This document shows positions 51,806 to 59,527 of a stretch of DNA of 64,000 bases, piece after piece. The position numbers were made by a program, and so were the translations under genes. The notes beneath the pieces are model-generated. The model saw only the letters and a program-made list of their open reading frames with translations. It made no database searches and was not told the DNA's origin. The DNA is from DASUPK01 sp963815665 (GTDB lineage: Bacteria > Actinomycetota > Thermoleophilia > Solirubrobacterales > 70-9). The DNA lies in NCBI GenBank assembly GCA_963815665.1, contig CAWFHN010000013.1, forward strand, positions 496,001-560,000, written 5' to 3'. Position 1 is the first letter of the stretch. Each line of letters begins with the position of its first letter.

Positions 51806-52159
51806 TCAGAACCGGAGGCCCCCCTCGCGGGCGCCCTCGGCGACCTGGGCGACGCGGCCGTGGAAGCGGTAGCCGCCGCGGTCGAACACGCAGGTCTCCA
51901 CGCCCGCGGCCTTGCCGCGCTCGGCGAGGAGCTCCCCGACGCGCTTGGCCTGCTCCATCGAGCTCAGCTTGCGAAGGTCAGCCTCGGTCCAGGAGACGGA
52001 TGCCACGGTGCGGCCGGCGTCGTCGTCGATCAGCTGGGCGAACACGCCACGATTGGACCGGTACACGGACAGGCGGGGGCGCTCCGCGCTGCCGCGGATG
52101 CGGGCGCGAACGCGCCGGCGTCGGCGAAGCCTCCTCTGGGGCTTGGTGAGCACAGTCAT
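51806..52159 (-). CDS. rplR: 50S ribosomal protein L18
   Basis: 117 residues from ATG 52159, very basic at the start (KPQRRLRRRRRVRARI), then RPRLSVYRSNRGVFAQLIDD and CVFDRGGYRFHGRVAQVAEGAREGGLRF, the diagnostic end. L18 binds 5S rRNA. The open frame upstream overlaps rplF and is ignored. It follows rplF by four bases. Confidence 0.97.
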   Translation of the reverse strand: MTVLTKPQRRLRRRRRVRARIRGSAERPRLSVYRSNRGVFAQLIDDDAGRTVASVSWTEADLRKLSSMEQAKRVGELLAERGKAAGVETCVFDRGGYRFHGRVAQVAEGAREGGLRF

Positions 52160-52163
52160 CTGA

Positions 52164-52697
52164 TCAGGCTCGCTTCCCGACCTTGCGCGCCACGTGCTCG
52201 CCGGCGTAGCGGACTCCCTTGCCCTTGTAGGGCTCGGGGGGGCGCGACTTGCGGATGCGCGCAGCCGTCTCACCGACCAGCTGCTTGTCGATCCCCCGGA
52301 CGATGACCTCGGTGGGCTGCGGCACCTCGAACTCGATGCCGTCGGGCGCTTCGATCGTCACCGGATGGGAGTAGCCGAGCGCCATCTCGAGGTTCTTGCC
52401 CTTCAGGTTCGCCCGGTAGCCGACGCCCTGGATCTCCAGGCGCCGCTCGAAGCCGTCGGTGACACCCTCGACCATGTTGGCGATCAGGCTCCGCGTGAGC
52501 CCGTGCAGGGCGCGGTGCTCGCCGCGGTCGGTGGGCCGGGCGACGGTCAGGGTGCCTTCCTCGATCGCGACCTTCATGTCGCGATTCACGTGCTGGTTGA
52601 GCTCGCCCTTGGGGCCCTTGACGGCGACAGCGCCGGGCCTGACGTCGATGTCGACGCCCTCGGGGATCTCGATTGGCTTTCTTCCGATTCGACTCAT
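52164..52697 (-). CDS. rplF: 50S ribosomal protein L6
   Basis: 177 residues starting SRIGRKPIEIPEGV, with VKGPKGELNQHVN and the C-terminal RIRKSRPPEPYKGKGVRYAGE, both diagnostic of L6. Two similar domains are apparent. It lies ten bases after rpsH in the usual spc-operon order. No extension. Confidence 0.97.
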   Translation of the reverse strand: MSRIGRKPIEIPEGVDIDVRPGAVAVKGPKGELNQHVNRDMKVAIEEGTLTVARPTDRGEHRALHGLTRSLIANMVEGVTDGFERRLEIQGVGYRANLKGKNLEMALGYSHPVTIEAPDGIEFEVPQPTEVIVRGIDKQLVGETAARIRKSRPPEPYKGKGVRYAGEHVARKVGKRA

Positions 52698-52707
52698 CAG
52701 CGGTTCC

Positions 52708-53103
52708 TCACCAGACGTGCGCGACGACCTCTCCGCCGACGCCCCGCTGTCGCGCCTCGTGACCGGTCATCACGCCGCGCGAGGTGGACATGATCGTGGT
52801 GCCCATGCCCCCGAAGACTCGCGGGACTTCGTCCTTGGGGACGTAGCGGCGGCGACCCGGGCGGGAGTCCCGGTCCATGCCGCTGATCACCGGATCGCGG
52901 TCCTCGGTATAGCGGAGGCGGACCTTGATCACCTCTCCGACCCGCGCCGGCTCGACCTTGAAGTCGGAGATGTAGCCCTGCTCCTTGAGGATGCGGCTCA
53001 TCTCGCGCTTCAACCGGGAGGCGGGGATCTCCACCTCCTCGTGGTCGGCCTGGAGCCCGTTGCGGATTCGGTTCAGATAGTCGGAAATCGGATCGGTCAG
53101 CAC
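52708..53103 (-). CDS. rpsH: 30S ribosomal protein S8
   Basis: 131 residues from GTG 53103. TDPISDYLNRIRNGLQADHEEVEIPASRLKREM in pieces and the end GGEVVAHVW match S8; the STSRGVMTGHEARQ stretch is the signature. In many bacteria S8 represses the spc operon by binding its mRNA. It is 18 bases after rpsZ. Confidence 0.97.
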   Translation of the reverse strand: MLTDPISDYLNRIRNGLQADHEEVEIPASRLKREMSRILKEQGYISDFKVEPARVGEVIKVRLRYTEDRDPVISGMDRDSRPGRRRYVPKDEVPRVFGGMGTTIMSTSRGVMTGHEARQRGVGGEVVAHVW

Positions 53104-53121
53104 TTGATCATCACCGCCATC

Positions 53122-53307
53122 TCACCAGCTCGACTTGGTCATGCCGGGCACGTAGCCGTTGTGCGCGGCCTCGCGCAGACAGATCCGGCAGAGGCCGAAC
53201 TTGCGGAAGTACGCGCGCGGCCTGCCGCAGCGGCGGCATCGGTGGTACCCGCGCGTCTTGAACTTGGGATCGCGGCGCTGCCGGACCCGTTGTGATGTCT
53301 TGGCCAT
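53122..53307 (-). CDS. rpsZ: 30S ribosomal protein S14 type Z (zinc-binding)
   Basis: 61 residues with two CxxC pairs: RCRRCGRPRAYFRKFGLCRICLRE. This is the short zinc-containing form. The N-terminus AKTSQRVRQRRDPKFK is typical. Its ATG and the rplE TAA share a base. No zinc-free S14 paralogue is seen in the window. Confidence 0.97.
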   Translation of the reverse strand: MAKTSQRVRQRRDPKFKTRGYHRCRRCGRPRAYFRKFGLCRICLREAAHNGYVPGMTKSSW

Positions 53308-54146
53308 TACTCCTCTTCCTTGCTTGAAGTCTCATCTGAGTCGCCCCCGCCGTCGCCGCCTTCGCCCTCGGCCTTGGCCTCGGCACCCTCGGCGCCTTCC
53401 TCACCCTCCTCGCCCTCCTCGGGCTTCTCGGGCTTGGCGTAGGCCTCCGGGTTCTCCTCCTTGAGCTGCTCGAGGGCGGCCGCCTCGGCCTCGGCCCGCT
53501 CGCGGGCCTCCTCCCTGCGGCGCTCCTCCTCTTCCTCTTCCTCGATGTCAGCCTGGCCGGGACGACCCTCCTGGGAGAAAGGCATCCCCAGGCCGTCGAG
53601 AAGCGCGAACGCCTCCTCATCGGTCTTGGCCGTGGTGGTGATCGTCACGTCGAGGCCGCGGACCTCGTCGATCGAGTCGTAGTCGATCTCGGGAAAGATG
53701 ATCTGCTCGCGGATCCCCATCGAGTAGTTGCCGCGGCCGTCGAACGAGCGCGGGTTGAGCCCACGGAAGTCGCGGATCCGGGGCACCGCGATGGAGTTGA
53801 GACGGTCCAGGAACTCCCACATCCGCGCGCGCCGCAGCGTCACCGCCAGGCCCACGGGCATCCCCTCGCGGACCTTGAAGTTTGCGACCGACTTCTTCGC
53901 GCGGCGCACGCTCGGCGCCTGGCCGGCGATCGTCGCGAGCTGCTCCGTGGCCGCCTCGAGCATCTGGGTGTTCTGCTTCGCCTCGCCCAGGCCCATGTTG
54001 AGGGTGATCTTGTCCAGCGTCGGCACGGCCATCGGCGATGAGTAGCCGAAGCGCTTGGTGAGCTCGGGCTTCAGCTCCTGCTCGTAGGTCTCGCGCAGCC
54101 GGGGCGGCGGGGCCGCCTGCTTTGCCTGTTCGGTCGCGGCTTCCAT
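53307..54146 (-). CDS. rplE: 50S ribosomal protein L5 with acidic C-terminal extension
   Basis: 279 residues against about 180 for ordinary L5. The core is clear: FGYSSPMAVPTLDKITLNMGLGEA, AGQAPSVRRAKKSVANFKVREGMPVG, FDGRGNYSMGIREQIIFPEID and TITTTAKTDEEAFALLDGLGMPF. After about residue 190 comes a highly charged tail: Glu/Arg-rich helix (EEEEEERRREEARERAEAEAAAL), then Gly/Glu-rich sequence ending SSKEEE. L5 binds 5S rRNA and contacts the tRNA; the tail is presumably solvent-exposed. Confidence 0.95.
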   Translation of the reverse strand: MEAATEQAKQAAPPPRLRETYEQELKPELTKRFGYSSPMAVPTLDKITLNMGLGEAKQNTQMLEAATEQLATIAGQAPSVRRAKKSVANFKVREGMPVGLAVTLRRARMWEFLDRLNSIAVPRIRDFRGLNPRSFDGRGNYSMGIREQIIFPEIDYDSIDEVRGLDVTITTTAKTDEEAFALLDGLGMPFSQEGRPGQADIEEEEEEERRREEARERAEAEAAALEQLKEENPEAYAKPEKPEEGEEGEEGAEGAEAKAEGEGGDGGGDSDETSSKEEE

Positions 54147-54484
54147 CAGTCGAGGTCCCTTCCCGTCCTGGCGGCGATGCGCTTGCGCTTGCCGTCGGCG
54201 CGCTCGATCTTGACCCTGGTGGGCTTGTTGTCCTCCTTGTCGAGCAGCATCACGTTGGAGACGTGAATCGGCCCCTCCCGCTCGATGATCCCGCCGACCT
54301 CGCCGCCCTTCGAAGCGTCCTTGACGGAGCGCGGGCGCTGGTGGCGCTTGATCATGTTGAGGCCTTCGATGAAGACATAGCCCTTCTTCGGATTGGTCCG
54401 GATCACCTTGCCTCGCTTGCCGCGCTCCTTGCCGGCGGTCACGATCACGTCGTCGTCCCTGCGGACTCGCATTGAGCGTCCCAT
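54146..54484 (-). CDS. rplX: 50S ribosomal protein L24
   Basis: 112 residues. The KOW motif region DDDVIVTAGKERGKRGKVIRTNPKKGYVFIEGLNMIKRH in pieces is diagnostic. L24 is an early assembly protein near the exit tunnel. ATG 54484 is used; ATG 54472 (MRVRRDDD) is also possible. It is two bases after rplN and overlaps rplE by one. Confidence 0.97.
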   Translation of the reverse strand: MGRSMRVRRDDDVIVTAGKERGKRGKVIRTNPKKGYVFIEGLNMIKRHQRPRSVKDASKGGEVGGIIEREGPIHVSNVMLLDKEDNKPTRVKIERADGKRKRIAARTGRDLD

Positions 54485-54486
54485 TG

Positions 54487-54855
54487 CTAGAGCACCTCCG
54501 GGGCGAGGGAGACGATTCGCATGAAGTTCCTGTCGCGCAGCTCGCGGGCGACCGGGCCGAAGATGCGGGTGCCGCGAGGGGCGCCGTTCTCGTCGATCAG
54601 GACGGCGGCGTTCTCGTCGAAGGCGATGTAGGTGCCGTCGCCGCGGCCCAGCTGCTTGCGGGTGCGAACCACGACCGCCTGCACGACCTCGCCCTTGCGA
54701 ACCCCGCCGTGCGGCGTGGCCTGTTTCACCGTCGCGGTGATCGTGTCGCCGATCCGGGCGTAGCGGCGATCCGATCCGCCCTTGACGCGGATGCAGAGGA
54801 TCTCGCGCGCGCCGGAGTTGTCGGCGACCCGGAGCCTGGATTCCTGCTGGATCAT
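54487..54855 (-). CDS. rplN: 50S ribosomal protein L14
   Basis: 122 residues starting MIQQESRLRVADNSGAREILCIRV, the L14 signature, with FDENAAVLIDENGAPRGTRIFGPVARELR at the C-terminal side. L14 lies at the subunit interface. Ten bases follow rpsQ. No extension. Confidence 0.98.
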   Translation of the reverse strand: MIQQESRLRVADNSGAREILCIRVKGGSDRRYARIGDTITATVKQATPHGGVRKGEVVQAVVVRTRKQLGRGDGTYIAFDENAAVLIDENGAPRGTRIFGPVARELRDRNFMRIVSLAPEVL

Positions 54856-54865
54856 TTCGCCGACC

Positions 54866-55555
54866 TCACTTCGCCTTCTCCAGGATCTCGACCAGCCGCC
54901 AGCGCTTGGTCCTCGACAGCGGCCGCGTCTCGACCACCTTGACCAGGTCGCCTTCCCCCGCCTCGTTCCGGGCGTCGTGAGCGTGCAGCGTGCGCGAGCG
55001 GCGAACGATCTTCTCGTACTGCGGATGCCGCCGGGCGCTCTCGATCGCGACCGTGATCGTCTTGTCCGGCTTGCTGGAGGTCACGCGCCCCTGCCTCGTC
55101 TTGCGGCCGGCGGAGCGGCGCTCGGCGGGCGGTGTGCCGGTGCCGGCCTCGCCCTTGGTGCGACGCTTCGCACGGTAGGAGGAGCGCTTGCCGGCGGCCT
55201 TCTTGCGGCCCTCGCCACGCGCGGCCGCGCGCTCCTCGGGAGTCTGCTGAGGGCTCGGCTCGGCCGGCCGCCGGGATCGCTCCAGGCGGCGGCGGGCCTT
55301 CCAGTCGAGGCCCTCGAGTTCGTCATCCCCACCGCCGGTGTCCCCGGCTTCGCCATCAGAAGACGCCTCCTCGGCTTCATCAGAAGAGGCCTCCTCGCCT
55401 TCGGCTGGCTCCTCATCAGAACCTTCGGAGACCGCCTCGGCTGCGGGGGCCTCAACCTCCTTGGACGTCTGCTCCTCGGCCTGGGGCTCCTCGGCCGGAG
55501 TCTCCTCGGGAGTCTGCTCTTCCTGTGTCTCTTCGTTCTTCTCTTCTTCTGCCAT
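54866..55555 (-). CDS. rpsQ: 30S ribosomal protein S17 with long N-terminal extension
   Basis: 229 residues, while ordinary S17 has about 85. The S17 core is at the C-terminus (from about 150): GRVTSSKPDKTITVAIESARRHPQYEKIVRRS and a final KWRLVEILEKAK. The first 150 residues comprise an acidic low-complexity region (Glu, Ala, Ser, Asp; about 1-82) and a basic region (about 85-145) with RRRLERSRRP and KRSSYRAKRRTKG. ATG 55555 overlaps the rpmC stop and no in-frame ATG or GTG in better agreement with the core was obvious. The acidic part shares DNA words with the insert in rplC. Confidence 0.93.
   Translation of the reverse strand: MAEEEKNEETQEEQTPEETPAEEPQAEEQTSKEVEAPAAEAVSEGSDEEPAEGEEASSDEAEEASSDGEAGDTGGGDDELEGLDWKARRRLERSRRPAEPSPQQTPEERAAARGEGRKKAAGKRSSYRAKRRTKGEAGTGTPPAERRSAGRKTRQGRVTSSKPDKTITVAIESARRHPQYEKIVRRSRTLHAHDARNEAGEGDLVKVVETRPLSRTKRWRLVEILEKAK
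55343..55464 (-). repeat. Acidic-linker block in rpsQ shared with rplC
   Basis: Within rpsQ, exact matches to rplC are CCCGGCTTCGCC (55343-55354), a 20-base word (55354-55373), ATCAGAAGAGGCC (55379-55391) and TCAACCTCCTTGG (55452-55464), given on the plus strand. The counterparts in rplC are at 59886, 59918, 59904 and 59947. The outer words keep their order and the two inner words are swapped. Confidence 0.8.
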
Positions 55556-55763
55556 CAGGCCCTCAGCTCGTGTTCGAGATCGATTCCGCGTTCCTTCGCC
55601 ACCGTCAGCAGCCGGGCCACGTCGCGTCGTACGGCGTTCATCCGCGACGTGTTCTCCAGCTCGCCGGTCGAGTGCTGGAGGCGCAGCGCGAACTGCTCCT
55701 CCCGTGTCTGGTGGATGCGCTCCAGCAGCTCGTCGTCCCTGAGGTTGTGCGCCTCGGAGGCCT

Positions 55764-55767
<4 letters not shown>
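55555..55767 (-). CDS. rpmC: 50S ribosomal protein L29
   Basis: 70 residues from ATG 55767: KASEAHNLRDDELLERIHQTREEQFALRLQHSTGELENTSRM in pieces, then RRDVARLLTVAKERGI. This helical hairpin pattern is diagnostic of L29, near the exit tunnel. It overlaps rplP by four bases and rpsQ by one. Confidence 0.96.
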
Positions 55768-56189
<422 letters not shown>

Positions 56190-56191
56190 GG

Positions 56192-56857
56192 CTAACGACC
56201 ATCCTCCTCGGCCTGCTCGGCGCGGAAGCCCTCGGGCATGACCTCGCCCCTGTTGATCCAGCACTTGACCCCGATCCGGCCGGTCGTCGTCTTCGCCTCG
56301 ATGAAGCCGTAGTCGATGTCGGCGCGCAGGGTATGAAGGGGCACCCGACCGTCGGAGTAGCCCTCCGTGCGCGCCATCTCAGCGCCGCCCAGCCGTCCCG
56401 ACACCTGGACCTTGACGCCCTTGGCGCCGGACCGCATGGCGGAGGTCAGCGCGCGCTTCATGGCGCGGCGAAACGCCACGCGATTCTGGAGCTGCTCGGC
56501 GATTGACTGCGCGACCAGCTTGGCGTCCAGCTCCGGGCGCTTGATCTCCTTGATGTTGACCTTGACCGGCTTGCCGGTGAGCTTGTGGAGCTCGCGGCGC
56601 AGCGCGTCGACCTCGGTTCCGGACTTGCCGATCACGATTCCGGGTCGCGCGGTCGAGATGTCGACCTCGACCTCGCCGGAGCCCTTCTTGATCGTGATCT
56701 TGGAGAGGCCCGCGTGCGAGAGCTTGTTCTCGATGTGCGAGCGGATCTCGAGGTCCTCGTTCAGGTAGTCCGCGAACTCCTTTTCGTTGTACCAGTTCGA
56801 TTTCCAGTCGTGGATGTAGCCGACCCGGAATCCCTCTGGGTGGATCTTCTGTCCCAT
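56192..56857 (-). CDS. rpsC: 30S ribosomal protein S3
   Basis: 221 residues starting GQKIHPEGFRVGYIHDWKSNWY, with the KH domain (RPGIVIGKSGTEVDALRRELHKLTGK) and the C-terminal GRLGGAEMARTEGYSDGRVPLHTLRADIDYG, diagnostic of S3. It forms part of the mRNA entry channel. It follows rplV by six bases. Confidence 0.98.
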   Translation of the reverse strand: MGQKIHPEGFRVGYIHDWKSNWYNEKEFADYLNEDLEIRSHIENKLSHAGLSKITIKKGSGEVEVDISTARPGIVIGKSGTEVDALRRELHKLTGKPVKVNIKEIKRPELDAKLVAQSIAEQLQNRVAFRRAMKRALTSAMRSGAKGVKVQVSGRLGGAEMARTEGYSDGRVPLHTLRADIDYGFIEAKTTTGRIGVKCWINRGEVMPEGFRAEQAEEDGR

Positions 56858-56863
56858 GCGGTC

Positions 56864-57475
56864 TCAGTCCTCCGGCGTCAGCGCCACGGCGATGTGGCTG
56901 GTTCGCTTGTTGATCCTCGTCGCGCGTCCCAGCGCCCGCGGCCGGTAGCGGCGCAGCGTGGGTCCTTCGTCGACATGGATGTCCTTGATCAGCAGGTCGT
57001 CGGCGACCAGGTCGTGGTTCGTCTCCGCGTTGGCCGCGGCCGACTCGATCAGCTTGCGGATGTCCTGAGCGGCGCTGCGGGTGGAGAAGCGGAGCAGCGG
57101 AATGGCGTCCTCGAGCGGCAGCCCGCGGACCTGGTCAGCGACCAGGCGCGCCTTGCGCGGCGCCACGCGCACGAATCGGGCGCTGGCGTTGACGACCGGG
57201 CGCTGGGCAGGCTCCTTCGGCTTCGGCTTCGCCTTTGCCTTCGCCTTCGGCTCAGCCTTGACCGGCGCCTTCTTCGCAGCGGGCTTCTTCGCAGCGGGCT
57301 TCTTGGCGGCGGCGTCCTTGGCGGCCGGCTTCTTGGCGGCGGGCTTCCCGGCGGGAGCCTTCGGCTTCGCGGCAGGCTTCTTCGCGGCAGGCTTCTTCGC
57401 GGCAGGCTTCTTCGCCGCGGGCTTCCGAGCCGGCTTCTTCGCGGTGTCCTTCTCGGTCTTCTTCTCGTCAGCCAT
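56864..57475 (-). CDS. rplV: 50S ribosomal protein L22 with histone-H1-like N-terminal extension
   Basis: 203 residues against about 110 usually. The L22 core starts near residue 92 (PVVNASARFVRVAPRKARLVADQVRG) and includes SAAANAETNHDL and the C-terminal RKALGRATRINKRTSHI-like end (RALGRATRINKRTSHIAVAL). The first 90 residues are repeats of AAKKPA and variants, Lys/Ala/Pro-rich like the tails of histone H1 or actinobacterial HupB. The tail is strongly basic and could bind rRNA or DNA. ATG 57475 is the only good start. L22 lines the exit tunnel. Confidence 0.94.
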   Translation of the reverse strand: MADEKKTEKDTAKKPARKPAAKKPAAKKPAAKKPAAKPKAPAGKPAAKKPAAKDAAAKKPAAKKPAAKKAPVKAEPKAKAKAKPKPKEPAQRPVVNASARFVRVAPRKARLVADQVRGLPLEDAIPLLRFSTRSAAQDIRKLIESAAANAETNHDLVADDLLIKDIHVDEGPTLRRYRPRALGRATRINKRTSHIAVALTPED

Positions 57476-57478
57476 CGC

Positions 57479-57760
57479 CTAGTCCCGCTCGCTCGCCGTC
57501 CCGGCGCCCGAGTGGGCGCGGAAGGTGCGCGTCGGCGCGAACTCGCCGAGCTTGTGGCCGACCATCGACTCCGAGATGTAGACCGGCACGTGCTTGCGGC
57601 CGTCGTGTACGGCGATCGTGTGCCCGACCATCTCGGGGAAGATCGTCGAGTGGCGCGACCAGGTCTTGAGCATCTGCTTCTGGCCTGACTCGTTCATCGC
57701 GGCAACGCGCTTCATCAGCCGCTCCTCGGCCCACGGGCCCTTCTTGGTCGAGCGTCCCAT
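57479..57760 (-). CDS. rpsS: 30S ribosomal protein S19
   Basis: 93 residues beginning GRSTKKGPWAEERLMKRV, with KTWSRHSTIFPEMVGHTIAVHDGRKHVPVYISESMVGHKLGEFAPTRTF in pieces, all diagnostic. S19 binds the 30S head near 16S helix 33. It is eight bases after rplB and three before rplV. Confidence 0.98.
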   Translation of the reverse strand: MGRSTKKGPWAEERLMKRVAAMNESGQKQMLKTWSRHSTIFPEMVGHTIAVHDGRKHVPVYISESMVGHKLGEFAPTRTFRAHSGAGTASERD

Positions 57761-57768
57761 CAGATCTC

Positions 57769-58608
57769 CTACTTCCTCTTTCCTCGACGGCGGCCGCGCA
57801 CGATCAGGTCGTCCGAGCGCTTGCCCTTCTTGCGAGTCCGGTAGCCGAGCGTCGGCTTGCCCCACGGGGTGACCGGATGACCGCCAGGCGTGTGATGCGC
57901 CTCGCCGCCGCCGTGCGGATGGTCCACGGGGTTCATGGCGACTCCGCGGGTCTGCGGGCGCTTGCCCTTGTGGCGGTTGCGGCCGGCCTTGCCGATCTTG
58001 ACGTTCTGGTGCTCGGCGTTCGAGAGCGTGCCGACGGTGGCGCGGCACTCGCCCCGCACCATGCGGACCTCGGACGACGGCAGTCGCAGGCTCACCATGA
58101 CACCCTCCTTGGCGACCACCTGAATCGCGGTGCCGGCGGCGCGACCCAGCCGGCCGCCCTGGCCGGGGATCAGCTCCACGTTGTGCACGACCGTGCCGGT
58201 CGGGATGCGCGCAAGCGACAGCGAATTCCCGGGTGCGATGTCGGCGCCCTCCCCCGAGACGACCTCCGCGCCGACGCGCAGGCCCTGCGGGGCGAGGATG
58301 TAGCGCTTCTCGCCGTCCGCGTAGTTGAGCAGGGCGATGCTCGCCGACCGGTTCGGGTCGTACTCGATGGAGGCGACACGAGCGGGGATCCCGTCCTTGG
58401 TGCGCTTGAAGTCGATTCGCCGGTAGCGGCGCTTGGCCCCGCCGCCGCGATGGCGGGCGGTGACCCGGCCCTTGGAGTTGCGGCCGCCGGAGGAGGTCTT
58501 GCCCTTGGTGAGGCCCTTGGTGGGCTCGGCACCGCTGAGCTCCTCCCGCATCGGATAGGTGCCGAAGCGCCTGCCGGGGCTCGTCGGTTTGGTCTTGCGG
58601 TTCGCCAT
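57769..58608 (-). CDS. rplB: 50S ribosomal protein L2
   Basis: 279 residues from ATG 58608. Signatures are KTSSGGRNSKGRVTARHRGGGAKRRYR, SIALLNYADGEKRYILAPQGL and the essential C-terminal GVAMNPVDHPHGGGEA, whose histidine supports peptidyl-transferase function. The upstream open frame is a shadow of rplW. No extension. Confidence 0.98.
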   Translation of the reverse strand: MANRKTKPTSPGRRFGTYPMREELSGAEPTKGLTKGKTSSGGRNSKGRVTARHRGGGAKRRYRRIDFKRTKDGIPARVASIEYDPNRSASIALLNYADGEKRYILAPQGLRVGAEVVSGEGADIAPGNSLSLARIPTGTVVHNVELIPGQGGRLGRAAGTAIQVVAKEGVMVSLRLPSSEVRMVRGECRATVGTLSNAEHQNVKIGKAGRNRHKGKRPQTRGVAMNPVDHPHGGGEAHHTPGGHPVTPWGKPTLGYRTRKKGKRSDDLIVRGRRRGKRK

Positions 58609-58613
58609 CAGAT

Positions 58614-58910
58614 CTAACCCTCCACCGCCGCGCCCTCGAACAGCTCGATCCGCTCGCCGGCCGCGAGCTGGACGATGGCCTTCTTCCACGAGCGCGAGCG
58701 GCCCGAGTGGAGCCCGCGCCGCTTCGGCTTGGACTTCACCTTGGAGGTGCGCACGGCGCGTACGTGGACATCGAAGATCTCCTCGACCGCGTGGGCGATC
58801 TGCAGCTTGTGAGCCCGGTCGTGCACCCGGAACGTGTACTTGCCCTCGGCCATCAGGGCATAGCTCTTCTCCGAGACGACGGGCCGGATGATCACCTGGC
58901 GCGGGTCCAT
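58614..58910 (-). CDS. rplW: 50S ribosomal protein L23
   Basis: 98 residues. DPRQVIIRPVVSEKSYALMAEGKYTFRVHDRAHKLQI in pieces and VEEIFDVHVRAVRTSKVKSKPKRRG are the L23 pattern. L23 docks trigger factor and SRP at the tunnel exit. ATG overlaps the rplD stop; five bases to rplB. Confidence 0.97.
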   Translation of the reverse strand: MDPRQVIIRPVVSEKSYALMAEGKYTFRVHDRAHKLQIAHAVEEIFDVHVRAVRTSKVKSKPKRRGLHSGRSRSWKKAIVQLAAGERIELFEGAAVEG

Positions 58911-59527
58911 CAGACTGCCCTGCCCTTCAGCTCCTCGAGCGCGGCCTCGGTGAGAACGAGCGAGGAAGCGCCGACGACGTCGGCGACACCCGCGGCGCTC
59001 GCGAGCGCGACCGTGATGCCCGGGATGTTGCGGAAGCTCTTGGCCACGGCGTCATCCTCGGCGCCGACCACGATCAGTGTCGGCGCATCGGCGCCCCACT
59101 TCTTCAGGGCGTCGGCCGCCTGCTTGGTGGCGGGCTCGCTGAAGCTGGAGCCGTCCAGGACGGCGACCGTGCCGCGCTCCGCGTGGACGGTGAGGGCAGC
59201 GCGCAGCGCCTTTCGCCGGGCCTTGCGGTTGACCTTGACGGTGTAATGCCGCGGCTTGGGGCCGAACGCGGCGCCGCCGCCGTAGCGGTGCGGCACGCTC
59301 AGAGCACCAGCGCGGGCGCGGCCGGTGCCCTTCTGGCGCCAGGCCTTGGCCGTTGTCATCGACACCTCGCCGCGGGTAAGGCTCGAGTGGGTGCCCCTGC
59401 GCCGCGCGGCCATGTCGGCGCGGGCGGTCTCGTAGACGAGCGCCTCGTGAAACGGCTCGCTGAAGATCTCCTTCGGCAGGTCGGCCTTGGCCTGCTTGCC
59501 GAGCGATGTCGCCTTGAGTTCAGGCAT
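58910..59527 (-). CDS. rplD: 50S ribosomal protein L4
   Basis: 205 residues. The internal loop RRRGTHSSLTRGEVSMTTAKAWRQKGTGRARAGALSVPHRYGGGAAFGP in pieces is the diagnostic tunnel-reaching extension. The rest is a Rossmann-like domain (TLIVVGAEDDAVAKSFRNI). L4 may repress the S10 operon. It overlaps rplC by eight bases. Confidence 0.97.
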   Translation of the reverse strand: MPELKATSLGKQAKADLPKEIFSEPFHEALVYETARADMAARRRGTHSSLTRGEVSMTTAKAWRQKGTGRARAGALSVPHRYGGGAAFGPKPRHYTVKVNRKARRKALRAALTVHAERGTVAVLDGSSFSEPATKQAADALKKWGADAPTLIVVGAEDDAVAKSFRNIPGITVALASAAGVADVVGASSLVLTEAALEELKGRAV

